Made by a program: the position numbers and the translations under genes. This document shows, one piece after another, positions 51,280-59,830 of a stretch of 64,000 bases of DNA; within the stretch, counting starts at the first letter, position 1, and every line of letters begins with the position of its first letter. The notes below the pieces were generated by a model that saw only the letters and a list, made by a program, of their open reading frames with translations, had not been told where the DNA came from and searched no databases. Source of the DNA: Ascidiimonas meishanensis (lineage in GTDB: Bacteria; Bacteroidota; Bacteroidia; Flavobacteriales; Flavobacteriaceae); the NCBI RefSeq assembly GCF_037782385.1, contig NZ_JBBEXD010000003.1:564520-628519 (forward strand). The letters are read 5' to 3'.

Positions 51280-51474
51280 TTATTTCTTACCTGTTGAATA
51301 ATTAACTCTCTTTTTAAAATCAATAATCTCATCTTTCAATTTCTTATTAGCACTTTCAATTAGCTCATTTTGAAGCTTCGTAACTCTAAGTAAATCGTGA
51401 ATTGCATTCAAATTGTCAAGTTGAGTATATACTACTCGTTCTAAATCTGCTTTTGTATATCTTGAATTACCCAT
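51280..51474 (-). CDS. small coiled-coil protein, unknown
   Basis: 64 residues: MGNSRYTKADLERVVYTQLD, then a Leu/Asn-rich heptad helix (LNAIHDLLRVTKLQNELIES) and a lysine-rich end. Divergent from the XRE/BglII genes with a shared 140 bp upstream region. No family recognised; possibly a small regulatory partner of the restriction island. Coding status rests on the good helical pattern and ATG. Confidence 0.5.
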   Translation of the reverse strand: MGNSRYTKADLERVVYTQLDNLNAIHDLLRVTKLQNELIESANKKLKDEIIDFKKRVNYSTGKK

Positions 51475-51508
51475 AAATTATATGTTTTTAAGATTAAATG
51501 TTTCGTTT

Positions 51509-51609
51509 TTCGGAACAAATAAATACTTATTCGGACAATTTTCAAAATACAAGTTTAGATTTTCGGATAAAAAATACTGAATAAGTAAATTTATTTTCTT
51601 AAAAACGGA
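51509..51609. promoter_or_regulatory. helically phased CGGA motifs in divergent promoter region
   Basis: TTCGGA at 51509-51514, 51530-51535 and 51562-51567 and ACGGA at 51605-51609 lie on the same strand with the CGG starts at 51511, 51532, 51564 and 51606. The spacings 21, 32 and 42 bp are 2, 3 and 4 helical turns. They cover the divergent promoter of the XRE gene and the small coiled-coil gene and may be operator sites of the XRE protein. Confidence 0.4.
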
Positions 51610-51614
51610 TAATA

Positions 51615-51836
51615 ATGACTGAATTAGGATTATATCTTGCTAAAAAATCTGTAAATCGTTCTGATGTTTCTAGAAAAACTGGAATTAGTAAAACTAGGTT
51701 GAGTGAATTGTCTAATAATAAAAGAACAAAACTTAGGGCGAGTGAGTTATACCTGATAGCACTGGCTATTGATGTAGAACCTTGTGAAGTTCTTAATGTG
51801 GTTTGTGAAAATTTAGAACTTAAAAAAATTGATTAA
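51615..51836 (+). CDS. XRE-family regulator of the restriction island (first)
   Basis: 73 residues, a Cro/C1-type HTH: GLYLAKKSVNRSDVSRKTGI, SKTRLSELSNNKR and ALAIDVEPCEVLNVVCE. It is the first gene of the island and its stop overlaps the BglII-like gene start by 1 bp (TAATG-type junction). It is likely to control the nuclease gene, as controller proteins of type II systems do. Confidence 0.85.
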   Translation: MTELGLYLAKKSVNRSDVSRKTGISKTRLSELSNNKRTKLRASELYLIALAIDVEPCEVLNVVCENLELKKID

Positions 51837-52582
51837 TGCAGGATAATTACTACCACAACACAGAAGTACTTAATGTAAATGGATATGAGATTTATTATAC
51901 AAGGTTTTCAGATTCTATTATAAAAGACCATTTCTCTGAAGCTGTAGATGACTTACAAAATATATTAGAAGCTTTTGAAATTAAAGAAGAACAAATAATA
52001 GCAGGAGGTGGTGGCTTAAGTTCCATTACACAAAGTTTAAGAGATAAACTTTATGAAAGAGGTTGGGGAAAAATTAATATAACAAGTGAACATAAAGTTA
52101 GAGATAAAGTTCTTACTTCCGAAAGTCACGAAATAGATCATTATAAGGAATTCGATAAAGGAAATATTGGTTTAGAGATTGAATGGAATAATAAAGACCC
52201 TTTTTTTGATCGCGATCTGGAAAACTTTAGGAAATTACATCAATTAGGAGAACTTACTCTTGGAATAATAATAACAAGGGGAGCAACATTACAAGAAGAA
52301 CTTTTGAATGTTTTCCATAGATTTTTAATTAAAATATACCCTTTTGATATAGATGGATTACTAGAGTATATTAGTCTATCACGGAAAGATCAAGCTATAA
52401 TCAAGAAGTTATTAGAACTACCCCAAAAAGAGGCTTTAGAAAAAATTGCTAAGAAGATTTATACTTCTAAATATGGAAGTACAACTACACATATGGGTAA
52501 ATTATTATTAAGAATAAATAGAGGAGTAGGAAATCCGTGTCCTTTTTTATTAATAGGCATAGGAAAAGAAAGTTTGATTTAA
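51836..52582 (+). CDS. BglII-like type II restriction endonuclease
   Basis: 248 residues. The body resembles BglII/BstYI nucleases: HEIDHYKEFDKGNIGLEIEW with candidate catalytic Asp107 and Glu116 (D-x8-E, then Asn118 in the position where BglII has Gln95), FRKLHQLGELTLGIIITRG and the C-terminal YGSTTTHMGKLLLRINRG and CPFLLIGIG. BglII enzymes cut GATC-centred hexamers (AGATCT, RGATCY); the site recognised here cannot be read from sequence. The methyltransferase is 1.2 kb downstream. Confidence 0.82.
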   Translation: MQDNYYHNTEVLNVNGYEIYYTRFSDSIIKDHFSEAVDDLQNILEAFEIKEEQIIAGGGGLSSITQSLRDKLYERGWGKINITSEHKVRDKVLTSESHEIDHYKEFDKGNIGLEIEWNNKDPFFDRDLENFRKLHQLGELTLGIIITRGATLQEELLNVFHRFLIKIYPFDIDGLLEYISLSRKDQAIIKKLLELPQKEALEKIAKKIYTSKYGSTTTHMGKLLLRINRGVGNPCPFLLIGIGKESLI

Positions 52583-52593
52583 CAAATTACTGA

Positions 52594-53343
52594 ATGAAAA
52601 TAAAACTTCTAAATTGGAGTAATGCATTGGAAATATTAGAGCATAAAAGCTCTATGAAATTATTAGATTTTGTTAAAGAAACTGTAAAAGATGCACCTCA
52701 TTTTTTATTTAAAGGTAAATCCGAATCCAATTCTGCCAGTAATAAAATAGATACTTGTCAAGAACACTTAAACTGCTATTTCGATTATAAATTATATGAA
52801 AATGGATGGGATATTCAACCATTTATAGGTATTGGCGAAAATAATGATGATAAAGAGCCAATAAAGTTAAAAGCTGATTTTAGAAAAACTATTAACAATC
52901 GTTTTTTCCAAATAGAGGTTCAATGTGGTAATAATTCAAGATTTTATGCAGATTTAGTTAAATTTCAAATGGCGTGGTTACAAAAGTTGACAGATGTTGC
53001 TATTCTAATAGTTCCAATGAATAATTATGCACTTAGAATAGGGGAAAATATTTGCAATTATGAAAGGTTAGAGAGAGAATTACCTTATTTGAGAAATGTT
53101 TTACAGTTACCTATTTTAGTTATTGGCTTTGAGCCAGATAAGACTAATACCGAATATGATCTTAAAAAAATGGGATATTCTATTTTGTCTGATAAGAATA
53201 AAAAGGACAAGGATAAATATGCTTATATAAAGAAAAAGATCAACAGAGATAGAAATATTCAAGCAATATTTACAGGTATTCCCTTAAAAAATATTAATGA
53301 TAATACCCCCGTAGATAAATCAATAATCCCTAAGAGAAAATAA
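52594..53343 (+). CDS. second BglII-like (PD-(D/E)xK) nuclease
   Basis: 249 residues. KADFRKTINNRFFQIEVQ holds Asp95, Glu108 and Gln110; E-V-Q is the same unusual active-site end as in BglII, where Gln replaces the usual Lys. CGNNSRFYADLVKFQMAWLQ and DVAILIVPMNNYALRIGENI complete the core. Similar proteins are listed as BglII/BstYI or BamHI-like restriction enzymes. It differs too much from its neighbour to be a recent duplicate. It lies 11 bp behind the first nuclease. The two may form a heterodimer or have separate sites. Confidence 0.75.
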   Translation: MKIKLLNWSNALEILEHKSSMKLLDFVKETVKDAPHFLFKGKSESNSASNKIDTCQEHLNCYFDYKLYENGWDIQPFIGIGENNDDKEPIKLKADFRKTINNRFFQIEVQCGNNSRFYADLVKFQMAWLQKLTDVAILIVPMNNYALRIGENICNYERLERELPYLRNVLQLPILVIGFEPDKTNTEYDLKKMGYSILSDKNKKDKDKYAYIKKKINRDRNIQAIFTGIPLKNINDNTPVDKSIIPKRK

Positions 53344-53357
53344 TCAACCGAGTTTAT

Positions 53358-53412
53358 TTGATAAAAACAGACTTGATTTTTTTTGTCAAGTTTATATTTA
53401 TCAATATGTTTG
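53358..53412 (+). promoter_or_regulatory. nested palindrome with leaderless promoter before the second XRE gene
   Basis: TTGATAAA (53358-53365) and TTTATCAA (53397-53404) form the outer dyad; ACTTGA (53371-53376) and TCAAGT (53386-53391) form the inner one, both centred on 53381 with equal 5 nt spacers. TTTG (53382-53385), 19 nt, TATGTTTG (53405-53412) is an exact Bacteroidota promoter. The -33 element lies inside the inner dyad and the -7 element touches the outer one. The ATG at 53417 is 4 nt further, so the mRNA would be leaderless or nearly so. Confidence 0.7.
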
Positions 53413-53416
53413 TATT

Positions 53417-53764
53417 ATGAAAACACTTGGCGAACTCATTAAGGAATTAAGAGAACGTGAAAATCTTACTCAAAGAAAACTTGCTTATGAGTTAGATATT
53501 GATGTAGCTGTTCTTAGCAGAATTGAGAATGAAAATAAATTTCCAAAAAAAAGAATTGACGAAATAATTTCTACTCTTTCTCAATTATTCGACATTTCAA
53601 AAGAAGAATTAAAGAAAATTTATTTAAGTGATGAAATTACTTCAATTCTAGCTTATGAGGAAAATTATGAGAACATATTGAAAGTCTGTGAAGAAAAAAT
53701 AAGTTATACAAGAAATAAGAATTTAATCCAAACTGAAATAAAATTTAACGATGGCAGCAATTGA
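53417..53764 (+). CDS. XRE-family controller protein (second)
   Basis: 115 residues. An HTH occupies residues 1-65 (MKTLGELIKELRERENLTQR, KLAYELDIDVAVLSRIENEN), followed by a helical tail. It is expected to bind the nested palindrome just upstream of its own start and to control the methyltransferase gene, with which it overlaps by 14 bp. This arrangement is that of a C protein of a restriction-modification system, although C genes more often precede the nuclease. Confidence 0.85.
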   Translation: MKTLGELIKELRERENLTQRKLAYELDIDVAVLSRIENENKFPKKRIDEIISTLSQLFDISKEELKKIYLSDEITSILAYEENYENILKVCEEKISYTRNKNLIQTEIKFNDGSN

Positions 53765-55391
53765 TTTATATAGTGGAATAGGAGGTTGGACACTTGGTTT
53801 TAAAATGGCAGGGATAGAAGTTGCTTCATCTTATGAGTGGTGGAAAGATGCCAATAATACACATAATAAAAACTTTGGATCGACACATAATGAAAGGGAT
53901 ATTAGAAAATTGAGATTGGAAGATTTACCAAATCCAGACAGTATTGAATTTGTCATTGGCAGCCCTCCTTGTACTCAATTTTCATATGCGAATAGAGGAG
54001 GAAATGGCGATATAGCAGATGGGTTAATTGATATTCATAAATTCCTTGAAGTGGTTGAATATTTAAATCCTAGATATTGGGCAATGGAGAATGTACCTAG
54101 AGTAGCAAATATTTTGAAAAGGGAAATTCAAGAAGATGGTTCTTTATATAGGTTTACTCATCTTTTTGCTAACGATGGAATCAGAGTTTATGATTCTTCT
54201 GATTTTGGAGTTCCCCAAAAAAGAAAAAGGATGATTGCAGGTAATCTACCTTTTGATTTACTAGAATCTTATAAAAATTTCACTCCAATTTTAACTATGG
54301 GTGATATTTTAGAGGCATTAAATGGAGACACAATTACTGATCCAATATATGGAACTGTTCTAAATAGAGAGGAATTAACTGATCACATCAAAGAAATCCC
54401 TTTAAGTGCTGAAGAAGCTAGAATTAATGGCGATGCCAAATCATATCATACAGTTTACAATAAAATGAGCTTTCCTGATAGATGGGAAAAGCCTTCAAGA
54501 ACAATTACTGCTTTATGTACCAGAGTGTCTAGAGAAAGTATTATTATAGAAGATGAAGAAGGTGATTTAAGAAGGTTAACTGTAAGGGAAAGAGGTTGTT
54601 TACAATCATTCCCTATAAATTATCAATATTATAGTAACAGTTATGGAGGAAAATTAAAAATGATTGGAAATGCAGTTCCTCCGGTTTTGACCTTTTATAT
54701 AGCTCAAAGTATGTTAGAAACTGATGTTGAAAATTTAATTTTACCTAACCAAGCTAATAATCCAATTGTTATTCCAGACGAACTACCAATAATTCATACT
54801 CCCGATAATCGTGGAGCAAAATACTCTTGGAGTAGATCATTTTGGTTAGCTATACCTGGACTTAGGTTTGGTAGTGGTGTTAGATTTGAATTAAGAAATT
54901 ATCACGATAAAAGAGATAAAAGTTCATCTTGGAGAATGAATTTTTTCTATGGTAATTCAAAGAATATTAAAAAGAAAGAGTTAGGCTTATCTTTATTTGA
55001 ACGTGGCTCAACCATTATTAATGAATTAAATGATAACTCTTTAAATACTTTAATTCAAGAATTTATTATGTTTTGCAAAGCTATAGACATCATCGGACTT
55101 CAACAGAATTGGACAAATAAGGATCGAGAAAGAAATAATCCAATTGATTTAATTGATAGAATAGGGGAGTTTTCAAGTAGTTTTAAGAATATTTTAGAAA
55201 AAGAGAATATTAGTCAAACAACTTTGCTGAATTTTATTGAAGGTGAATTAAAAAATGAAGAAGGAAAGATTGATAATAAGAAATTATCAGATGAGCCTAT
55301 CAAAGTTTTTATAGGTTTAATCCTTGGAAGTTGTTTTAATGCAATAATGGAAGGTAAAAGAGTTCAATTAGAATTTCCATTAGCTGTTTAA
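53751..55391 (+). CDS. C5 cytosine DNA methyltransferase
   Basis: 546 residues with all key motifs: I (IDLYSGIGGWTLG, 4-16), IV (GSPPCTQFS with catalytic Cys74), VI (MENVPR, Glu113), VIII (QKRKRMIAG), IX (RERGCLQSFP) and X (GNAVPPVLTFYIA). A target-recognition region lies between VIII and IX. The last about 200 residues (FWLAIPGLRFGSGVRFELRN onward) are an unusual C-terminal extension of unknown function. It methylates the site cut by the neighbouring nuclease(s). The translated start at 53751 overlaps the controller gene. Confidence 0.93.
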   Translation: MAAIDLYSGIGGWTLGFKMAGIEVASSYEWWKDANNTHNKNFGSTHNERDIRKLRLEDLPNPDSIEFVIGSPPCTQFSYANRGGNGDIADGLIDIHKFLEVVEYLNPRYWAMENVPRVANILKREIQEDGSLYRFTHLFANDGIRVYDSSDFGVPQKRKRMIAGNLPFDLLESYKNFTPILTMGDILEALNGDTITDPIYGTVLNREELTDHIKEIPLSAEEARINGDAKSYHTVYNKMSFPDRWEKPSRTITALCTRVSRESIIIEDEEGDLRRLTVRERGCLQSFPINYQYYSNSYGGKLKMIGNAVPPVLTFYIAQSMLETDVENLILPNQANNPIVIPDELPIIHTPDNRGAKYSWSRSFWLAIPGLRFGSGVRFELRNYHDKRDKSSSWRMNFFYGNSKNIKKKELGLSLFERGSTIINELNDNSLNTLIQEFIMFCKAIDIIGLQQNWTNKDRERNNPIDLIDRIGEFSSSFKNILEKENISQTTLLNFIEGELKNEEGKIDNKKLSDEPIKVFIGLILGSCFNAIMEGKRVQLEFPLAV

Positions 55392-55865
55392 TATTATGTA
55401 AAATAGACTCTGTGTTTTTACACGGATGAAGCGATGGCAAAACGGTCTCATAAAACTTTGGCTAAAACACGAGATATAACGATTGCTCCAGTGGAGGAAT
55501 TATTATAGCTGCGAGATGATGTGGCTGGAAAATGAGCGTGTATATTTTAGAAGTTTATAAACATTCTTGTCATCGTGCCAACTCACTCAAAATTGAAAAG
55601 ATTAAGAATCTTTTCAATTTATGCCGTCTAGAATATAACGATTGAGCTATACATTGTTTCCAAAGTTTTGTGTAGTCTTGTCCATAGAATACGTGAGTTA
55701 ATTATAGATACATAATGTTTTAAAAAACGCTGCGAAGCAAACCGCTTAATAGTTTAATGAACCAAGTTCCAATTATTATAATGAAAACGAATGCTTCTGG
55801 TAGATCTAAATTTACATACCAAATTTTACCCTTAGAAAAAGCCAAAATGTTGTACCTAAGAAATT
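55392..55865. other. intergenic region with terminator hairpin
   Basis: No gene. A perfect 14 bp stem AAATTGAAAAGATT (55590-55603) / AATCTTTTCAATTT (55607-55620) with a 3 nt loop would end the methyltransferase transcript. The remainder shows no clear structure. Confidence 0.55.
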
Positions 55866-55912
55866 AAAAAAAGCCTCAAGTTACCTTGAAGCTTTCTTAG
55901 TAGCGGGAACTG
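55866..55912 (-). repeat. tRNA-tail-like repeat with terminator hairpin, copy 1
   Basis: A hairpin of form AAGCCTCAAG...CTTGAAGCTT (about 55870-55893) followed by TAGTAGCGGGAACTG (55899-55913). The latter is, on the minus strand, the CAGTTCCCGCTACTA end of a tRNA acceptor arm. The CDS at 55916 ends just beside it, so the hairpin may act as its terminator. Related copies occur at 63683, 63791 and 63898. Confidence 0.6.
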
Positions 55913-55915
55913 CAA

Positions 55916-56815
55916 TTAATTCTTTAGTTTATTATTAAAATGAATGACATAGGTTACATTAAAACCAAAATTAAGATTAGGGTTCTTAAAATTAAAATTA
56001 TTTGGTGTTTGAGTAATAAAAGTATCTTCAACCATATTTCTGGCATTAGTAAGCATAAATTGTAATAAAATATCTCCAAGTTCCCAATTTACTCCTAGTG
56101 CAAAAGGATCATATGTTTCAATTGATTGAATAGGATTTAAGGTATGATAGTATTCTGATACTATGGAGAGATGAGGGCCTATTTTATAACGAGCACCAAA
56201 ACCCATTGCAAAAAAGTTCGCATCATCTTCATCTGAAAAACGGAGCCCTTTATGTATAAATGTTGGGGATATTTGAAATGAAAAATCTGAGCTGATTTTT
56301 CTTGAAATCAATACTTGAGATGTAAAAGAAAATCGGTTTGCAAAATTATCTCTATTAATAGAACTAGTTATTCCAGAACTATTATAACTAGATCCTTGAA
56401 ATAGCGTTATGCTAAAAGGTGTCGCTTTGGCTCCTTTTCTTTGTGTAATTAATTTATACTTAAGAAACCCATCAAAAAGGCCATCAAATGTTGTCGCCCC
56501 AATACCAAAAGACAGCTTATCAGACACACCGTATTCTAGGGCAAACCTAGAACTCATTTTGTCTGCTACAAAACTTTGAGAACGCGGTGTTGGCAGGTTC
56601 CAAAACCTATTCGTAATAAATATTTCTAATATTTGTTTGCTTCTTACCTCTGTTGAATGTCCTAATGCTATTCTGGTCATTTTAAAACTAGGTGTAATAT
56701 ATCCTAAAGTATCTTTCTGTTCATTTTCCAGAATCCCTAAAAGATTTTGTGACTTACAAAGGTTAATGTACCCTATCAAAAATATACAGATGAGTATTAT
56801 ATTTTTAATCTTCAT
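55916..56815 (-). CDS. DUF5777-family outer-membrane beta-barrel protein, copy 2
   Basis: 299 residues. A signal peptide (MKIKNIILICIFLIGYINLC, cleavage near KSQN) precedes a beta-barrel sequence with alternating hydrophobic strands and DUF5777 features: ALGHSTEVRSKQILEIFIT, ALEYGVSDKLSFGIGAT, FDGFLKYKLITQ, QVLISRKISSDFSFQISPT. It is a paralogue of the protein at 59831. DUF5777 proteins commonly stand next to YceI and cytochrome or thiosulfate/polysulfide-type lipoproteins. The start overlaps the YceI gene by 11 bp. The substrate is unknown. Confidence 0.8.
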   Translation of the reverse strand: MKIKNIILICIFLIGYINLCKSQNLLGILENEQKDTLGYITPSFKMTRIALGHSTEVRSKQILEIFITNRFWNLPTPRSQSFVADKMSSRFALEYGVSDKLSFGIGATTFDGLFDGFLKYKLITQRKGAKATPFSITLFQGSSYNSSGITSSINRDNFANRFSFTSQVLISRKISSDFSFQISPTFIHKGLRFSDEDDANFFAMGFGARYKIGPHLSIVSEYYHTLNPIQSIETYDPFALGVNWELGDILLQFMLTNARNMVEDTFITQTPNNFNFKNPNLNFGFNVTYVIHFNNKLKN

Positions 56816-57350
56816 ATGACTGATATTCGAATTTAAAATTTACCTCAATGCGCTTTGCAATATTTCCTGCCAGTAATGGTGGGATATTTATGTTATAGTC
56901 ACTAACCAAGGTTTCAAAAGTGCCTGATAGCCTATATTTATCATTAATTTTTTCAATTTTCGTTTTTATTTCAAGTTCTTTTGAAACACCATGCATGGTA
57001 AAAATACCTTTTACAATTCTTGTTTGTGTGCCCTCAATACTTGAATCAAATTCTACTATTCTCCCTTCAAAAGTTGCTTTAGGATATACATCAGATTCTA
57101 TATAACTTTCATTGAAATGTTCTTTCATTAACGCTTTTTCAAAAACAAAGGTATTCATGAGAATGCTAATAGCAATATCACCTTTTTCAAGATCTATGAT
57201 ACTAAGAACCTGATTGTTCTGAGCTTTAATATTCTCTACTGATGTATAGGAGAAAAACGAAACCTGTCCCTGTCTGGTAATGATTTTATCTCCCTTATCA
57301 ATAATAAAAATATTGCTAATAAATAATAGCGCTAAAAGAAATTTATTCAT
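56805..57350 (-). CDS. YceI-family periplasmic lipid-binding-like protein, copy 2
   Basis: 181 residues with a signal peptide (MNKFLLALLFISNIFII). The YceI lipocalin-like body shows FVFEKALMKEHFNESYIESD, VYPKATFEGRIVEF and GIFTMHGVSKELEIKTK. YceI proteins bind isoprenoid chains such as quinones in the periplasm. It overlaps its neighbours (1 bp with the OB-fold lipoprotein gene and 11 bp with the barrel gene), so the three are translated together. It is paralogous to 61075. Confidence 0.88.
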   Translation of the reverse strand: MNKFLLALLFISNIFIIDKGDKIITRQGQVSFFSYTSVENIKAQNNQVLSIIDLEKGDIAISILMNTFVFEKALMKEHFNESYIESDVYPKATFEGRIVEFDSSIEGTQTRIVKGIFTMHGVSKELEIKTKIEKINDKYRLSGTFETLVSDYNINIPPLLAGNIAKRIEVNFKFEYQSYED

Positions 57351-57793
57351 TAGTTAATATGATTAGAGATGACGCAATGTAAAATAATGACATCCTTTAA
57401 GGAGCCCTTTAAAATTCCTTTTATTGTAGTTGTATCACCTAATTTTAGACTATGAATAAGCGAATCTTGACCTTTTTGCATATCACATATTAGTAAGGTC
57501 TTGCTTTGTTCTTCACCCCTTAGAATAATAGTATTCCGGTTATTTAATGTATTGATATCTGAAATAACTCCTCTTACAACCACCACCTTATCTCTATAAT
57601 TAGAAGTATTTAAGTGGAGTGTTTCAATAAGCTCATCCACTTCAAAATTCTTTGAGGGTTGTGCTTCAATTACGAGTTTACCAGAATTATCTGCGCAACT
57701 ATTTAGTAATAGTAAAAGCACAAGCGCAATTATCAGTAACCCTATCCTAATAGTTTGTTCTCGTATTTTTAACATGTTTGGCATGGTTAACAA
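57350..57793 (-). CDS. OB-fold (tRNA_anti-like) lipoprotein
   Basis: 147 residues. A hydrophobic segment ending in LLLLNSC gives a lipoprotein; the real start may be the Met 7 codons further in (57775). The body VDELIETLHLNTSNYRDKVV, VVRGVISDINTLN and LKLGDTTTIKGILKGSLKDV matches the tRNA_anti-like OB-fold domain found in Bacteroidota envelope proteins, despite the name not tied to tRNA. It is paralogous to the protein at 60683. Function unknown. Confidence 0.75.
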   Translation of the reverse strand: MLTMPNMLKIREQTIRIGLLIIALVLLLLLNSCADNSGKLVIEAQPSKNFEVDELIETLHLNTSNYRDKVVVVRGVISDINTLNNRNTIILRGEEQSKTLLICDMQKGQDSLIHSLKLGDTTTIKGILKGSLKDVIILHCVISNHIN

Positions 57794-57899
57794 AGTTAAT
57801 TACTCTTTTCTTTTGTTTGATGATTTACACAAAAAATAATCCCCAAGATGTTTGACCTTCTTAGGGAATTATCAACTAGAATTAAAACTCCCCCAAGTT

Positions 57900-59414
57900 T
57901 TAGTCAATTATTGTTATAGTACCCGTCATTGAGTTATGAAACTCGCAATTATAAAATAATGTATTTGGAGCATTTTCAGGCACGGTAAATGTTATCGTAC
58001 CTTCAGATATTCCATTGTTAGTGACACCGTTATCAAAAGCATTTGTTGTTCCTGTACCTTGTACCGATTTAATAATAAAAGGATGGCCTGGTGTAGACAC
58101 ACTAAAGGTATAGGTTTGCCCCCTCCTAAAAGTGAAATTTGTATTGGCAACATCGCTAAATCCGTTGCCACTAAATGTATAAGATGTTGCTCCATTATTG
58201 CTTACTTGAAAAGCGCTAGTAGCATCTTGATCAACAATTCTTATTCTACCATTCATTGAAGCATGGAATTCGCAATTGTAAAATAAAATATTTGGTGCAT
58301 CACTTGGTACTGTAAAAATAATGGTTCCATCTGCTGTTCCGTTATTGGTAATACCGTCATTAAATGTATTATCTGTACCTGTACTATTCACTGATTTTAT
58401 AAGGAATGGATGGCCTGGGCTATTAATAATAAACTCATACGTGTTACCTCTAGTTAATTCTAATTCCGGGTTTTGCACATCGGTAAACCCAAATACATAG
58501 GCAGATGCTCCCACATTACCAACCTCAAATACTTGATCTGTGCTATTTGTAGGTTCAGGGGCTAATTCTGTATCAAGATTTAAAATGGGCCAAATACCCG
58601 CCTGTGGGAAGCCTACTCCAAAATTATCACCTCTACTGTCATCACCTCCAAAATTATATAGTGGCCAGCCTTTATAGGTAAGTTGTGGTGCTCCAAAGAC
58701 ATCTATTTCACCAAATTCATCAATGTTTAGTGCACTTGGTACGTTTTGTATGTTTGTATGAAATATAGGCCATACGCTATTATTAGAAAAATCATCTGCC
58801 GTAAAATTGTTTCCACCATTTTCATCATTTGAAAAATGGTAAAGCGTATTTCCACGATCATCAGTAATATAGAAGGTGTCTTCATCACCTAGTTCAAAAG
58901 CACTATTTAAGTTGGTCTCATTACCATCAACATCTCTACCTATTAATTGAGAACGCACCAACATTACTGAATAATCTGGCTTACCAACAAACCAAACACC
59001 ACTATTGCCATCACCATTAATTTGCCCTGATTGTGTGTCATTTGCAAACGTATACAGTGGCCAACCTTTGTAAGTAGTCTGGCTTAGACCATCGCCTCGG
59101 GTAATAGTACCAAAATCTGAGGTACTCAAACCATCATCTAAGGTTAAATTATCAGTAAAAAAAGCAGGCCAAGCATCAGCACAATTAGCAAGACAATTAG
59201 CATCGCCCTTTGCATCGGGAGCAAAAAAATAAAGTGTAAATCCTTCCGCATTAGTAAGTACATTTCCAAAGGTAGCATCAGAACGCAGTCTTACAGAATT
59301 TTGGGTGTCAGGCTGAGTATCTGGATTGCTAGATCCGTCATCGTCACTACTACAGCCCATTATAAATAGACCAAGTGTTAAAAAAAAGAAAATCTTTGTT
59401 GTTAATTTTTTCAT
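57900..59414 (-). CDS. lipoprotein with COG4315 secreted repeats and two cupredoxin domains
   Basis: 504 residues. Signal with lipobox GLFIMGCSS (Cys21). Residues 40-280 are two or more Lipoprotein_15/COG4315 repeats (GFTLYFFAPDAKGDANCLAN, TTYKGWPLYTFANDTQSG, LTYKGWPLYNFGGDDSRG). Residues 295-390 and 400-504 are two cupredoxins, each with a full type 1 copper set: His335, Cys381, His384, Met387 and His444, Cys490, His493, Met496. Both carry GHPF and YNCEFHxSM. It is an envelope electron carrier or copper-binding protein; partner may be the cytochrome at 61696. The copper role is firm from the ligands, the pathway is inference. Confidence 0.85.
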   Translation of the reverse strand: MKKLTTKIFFFLTLGLFIMGCSSDDDGSSNPDTQPDTQNSVRLRSDATFGNVLTNAEGFTLYFFAPDAKGDANCLANCADAWPAFFTDNLTLDDGLSTSDFGTITRGDGLSQTTYKGWPLYTFANDTQSGQINGDGNSGVWFVGKPDYSVMLVRSQLIGRDVDGNETNLNSAFELGDEDTFYITDDRGNTLYHFSNDENGGNNFTADDFSNNSVWPIFHTNIQNVPSALNIDEFGEIDVFGAPQLTYKGWPLYNFGGDDSRGDNFGVGFPQAGIWPILNLDTELAPEPTNSTDQVFEVGNVGASAYVFGFTDVQNPELELTRGNTYEFIINSPGHPFLIKSVNSTGTDNTFNDGITNNGTADGTIIFTVPSDAPNILFYNCEFHASMNGRIRIVDQDATSAFQVSNNGATSYTFSGNGFSDVANTNFTFRRGQTYTFSVSTPGHPFIIKSVQGTGTTNAFDNGVTNNGISEGTITFTVPENAPNTLFYNCEFHNSMTGTITIID

Positions 59415-59558
59415 TATTATTTGTTTTAAATAGTTTATGGTACAAATGACGAATTACTTAACGCCATCTACCGTATAAATCTTGCTGAAGCCGAAAATTT
59501 AGCTTTAAAAGGGATTGTTTTTTATCAAAATATTGCAGACTATTAGTTATAACACCTT

Positions 59559-59813
59559 TTAGCATCTACAAGCAGATTTTAAAAACTGTGGGATGTTGAT
59601 ACGTTCGCCTTTTTCAGGGTATCCAATCTCAGATAATACATTTAAAGCAATAGAAAGTTTATTTGCTTTAATGAAATTGAAGGTGATGAGCGACTCTTTT
59701 GGGTATAATTGCACATTTTTAATATCTTCAATCACCTGTAGTTTCTTTTTAATACTTATGGAACAATTATCGCAAAAGCGTTGTCCTACTTCTATTCTCG
59801 CTGTTGATGTCAT
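59559..59813 (-). CDS. HMA-like small metal-binding protein
   Basis: 84 residues shaped as a heavy-metal-associated ferredoxin-like domain: VGQRFCDNCSISIKKKLQVI (CxxC variant C14-D-N-C17), NVQLYPKESLITFNFIKANK and a second CRC at the end (residues 82-84). No signal peptide, so cytoplasmic. It may handle copper for the cupredoxin-bearing neighbours. Between it and the cupredoxin gene lie 144 bp without a gene. Confidence 0.7.
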   Translation of the reverse strand: MTSTARIEVGQRFCDNCSISIKKKLQVIEDIKNVQLYPKESLITFNFIKANKLSIALNVLSEIGYPEKGERINIPQFLKSACRC

Positions 59814-59830
59814 AGTTTTTTATTTTAAGA

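Noticed and set aside
50338..55391. The ParDE and restriction genes as a prophage
   Set aside because: No integrase, portal, terminase or capsid gene is present; the phage-like genes elsewhere in the window all belong to the eCIS.
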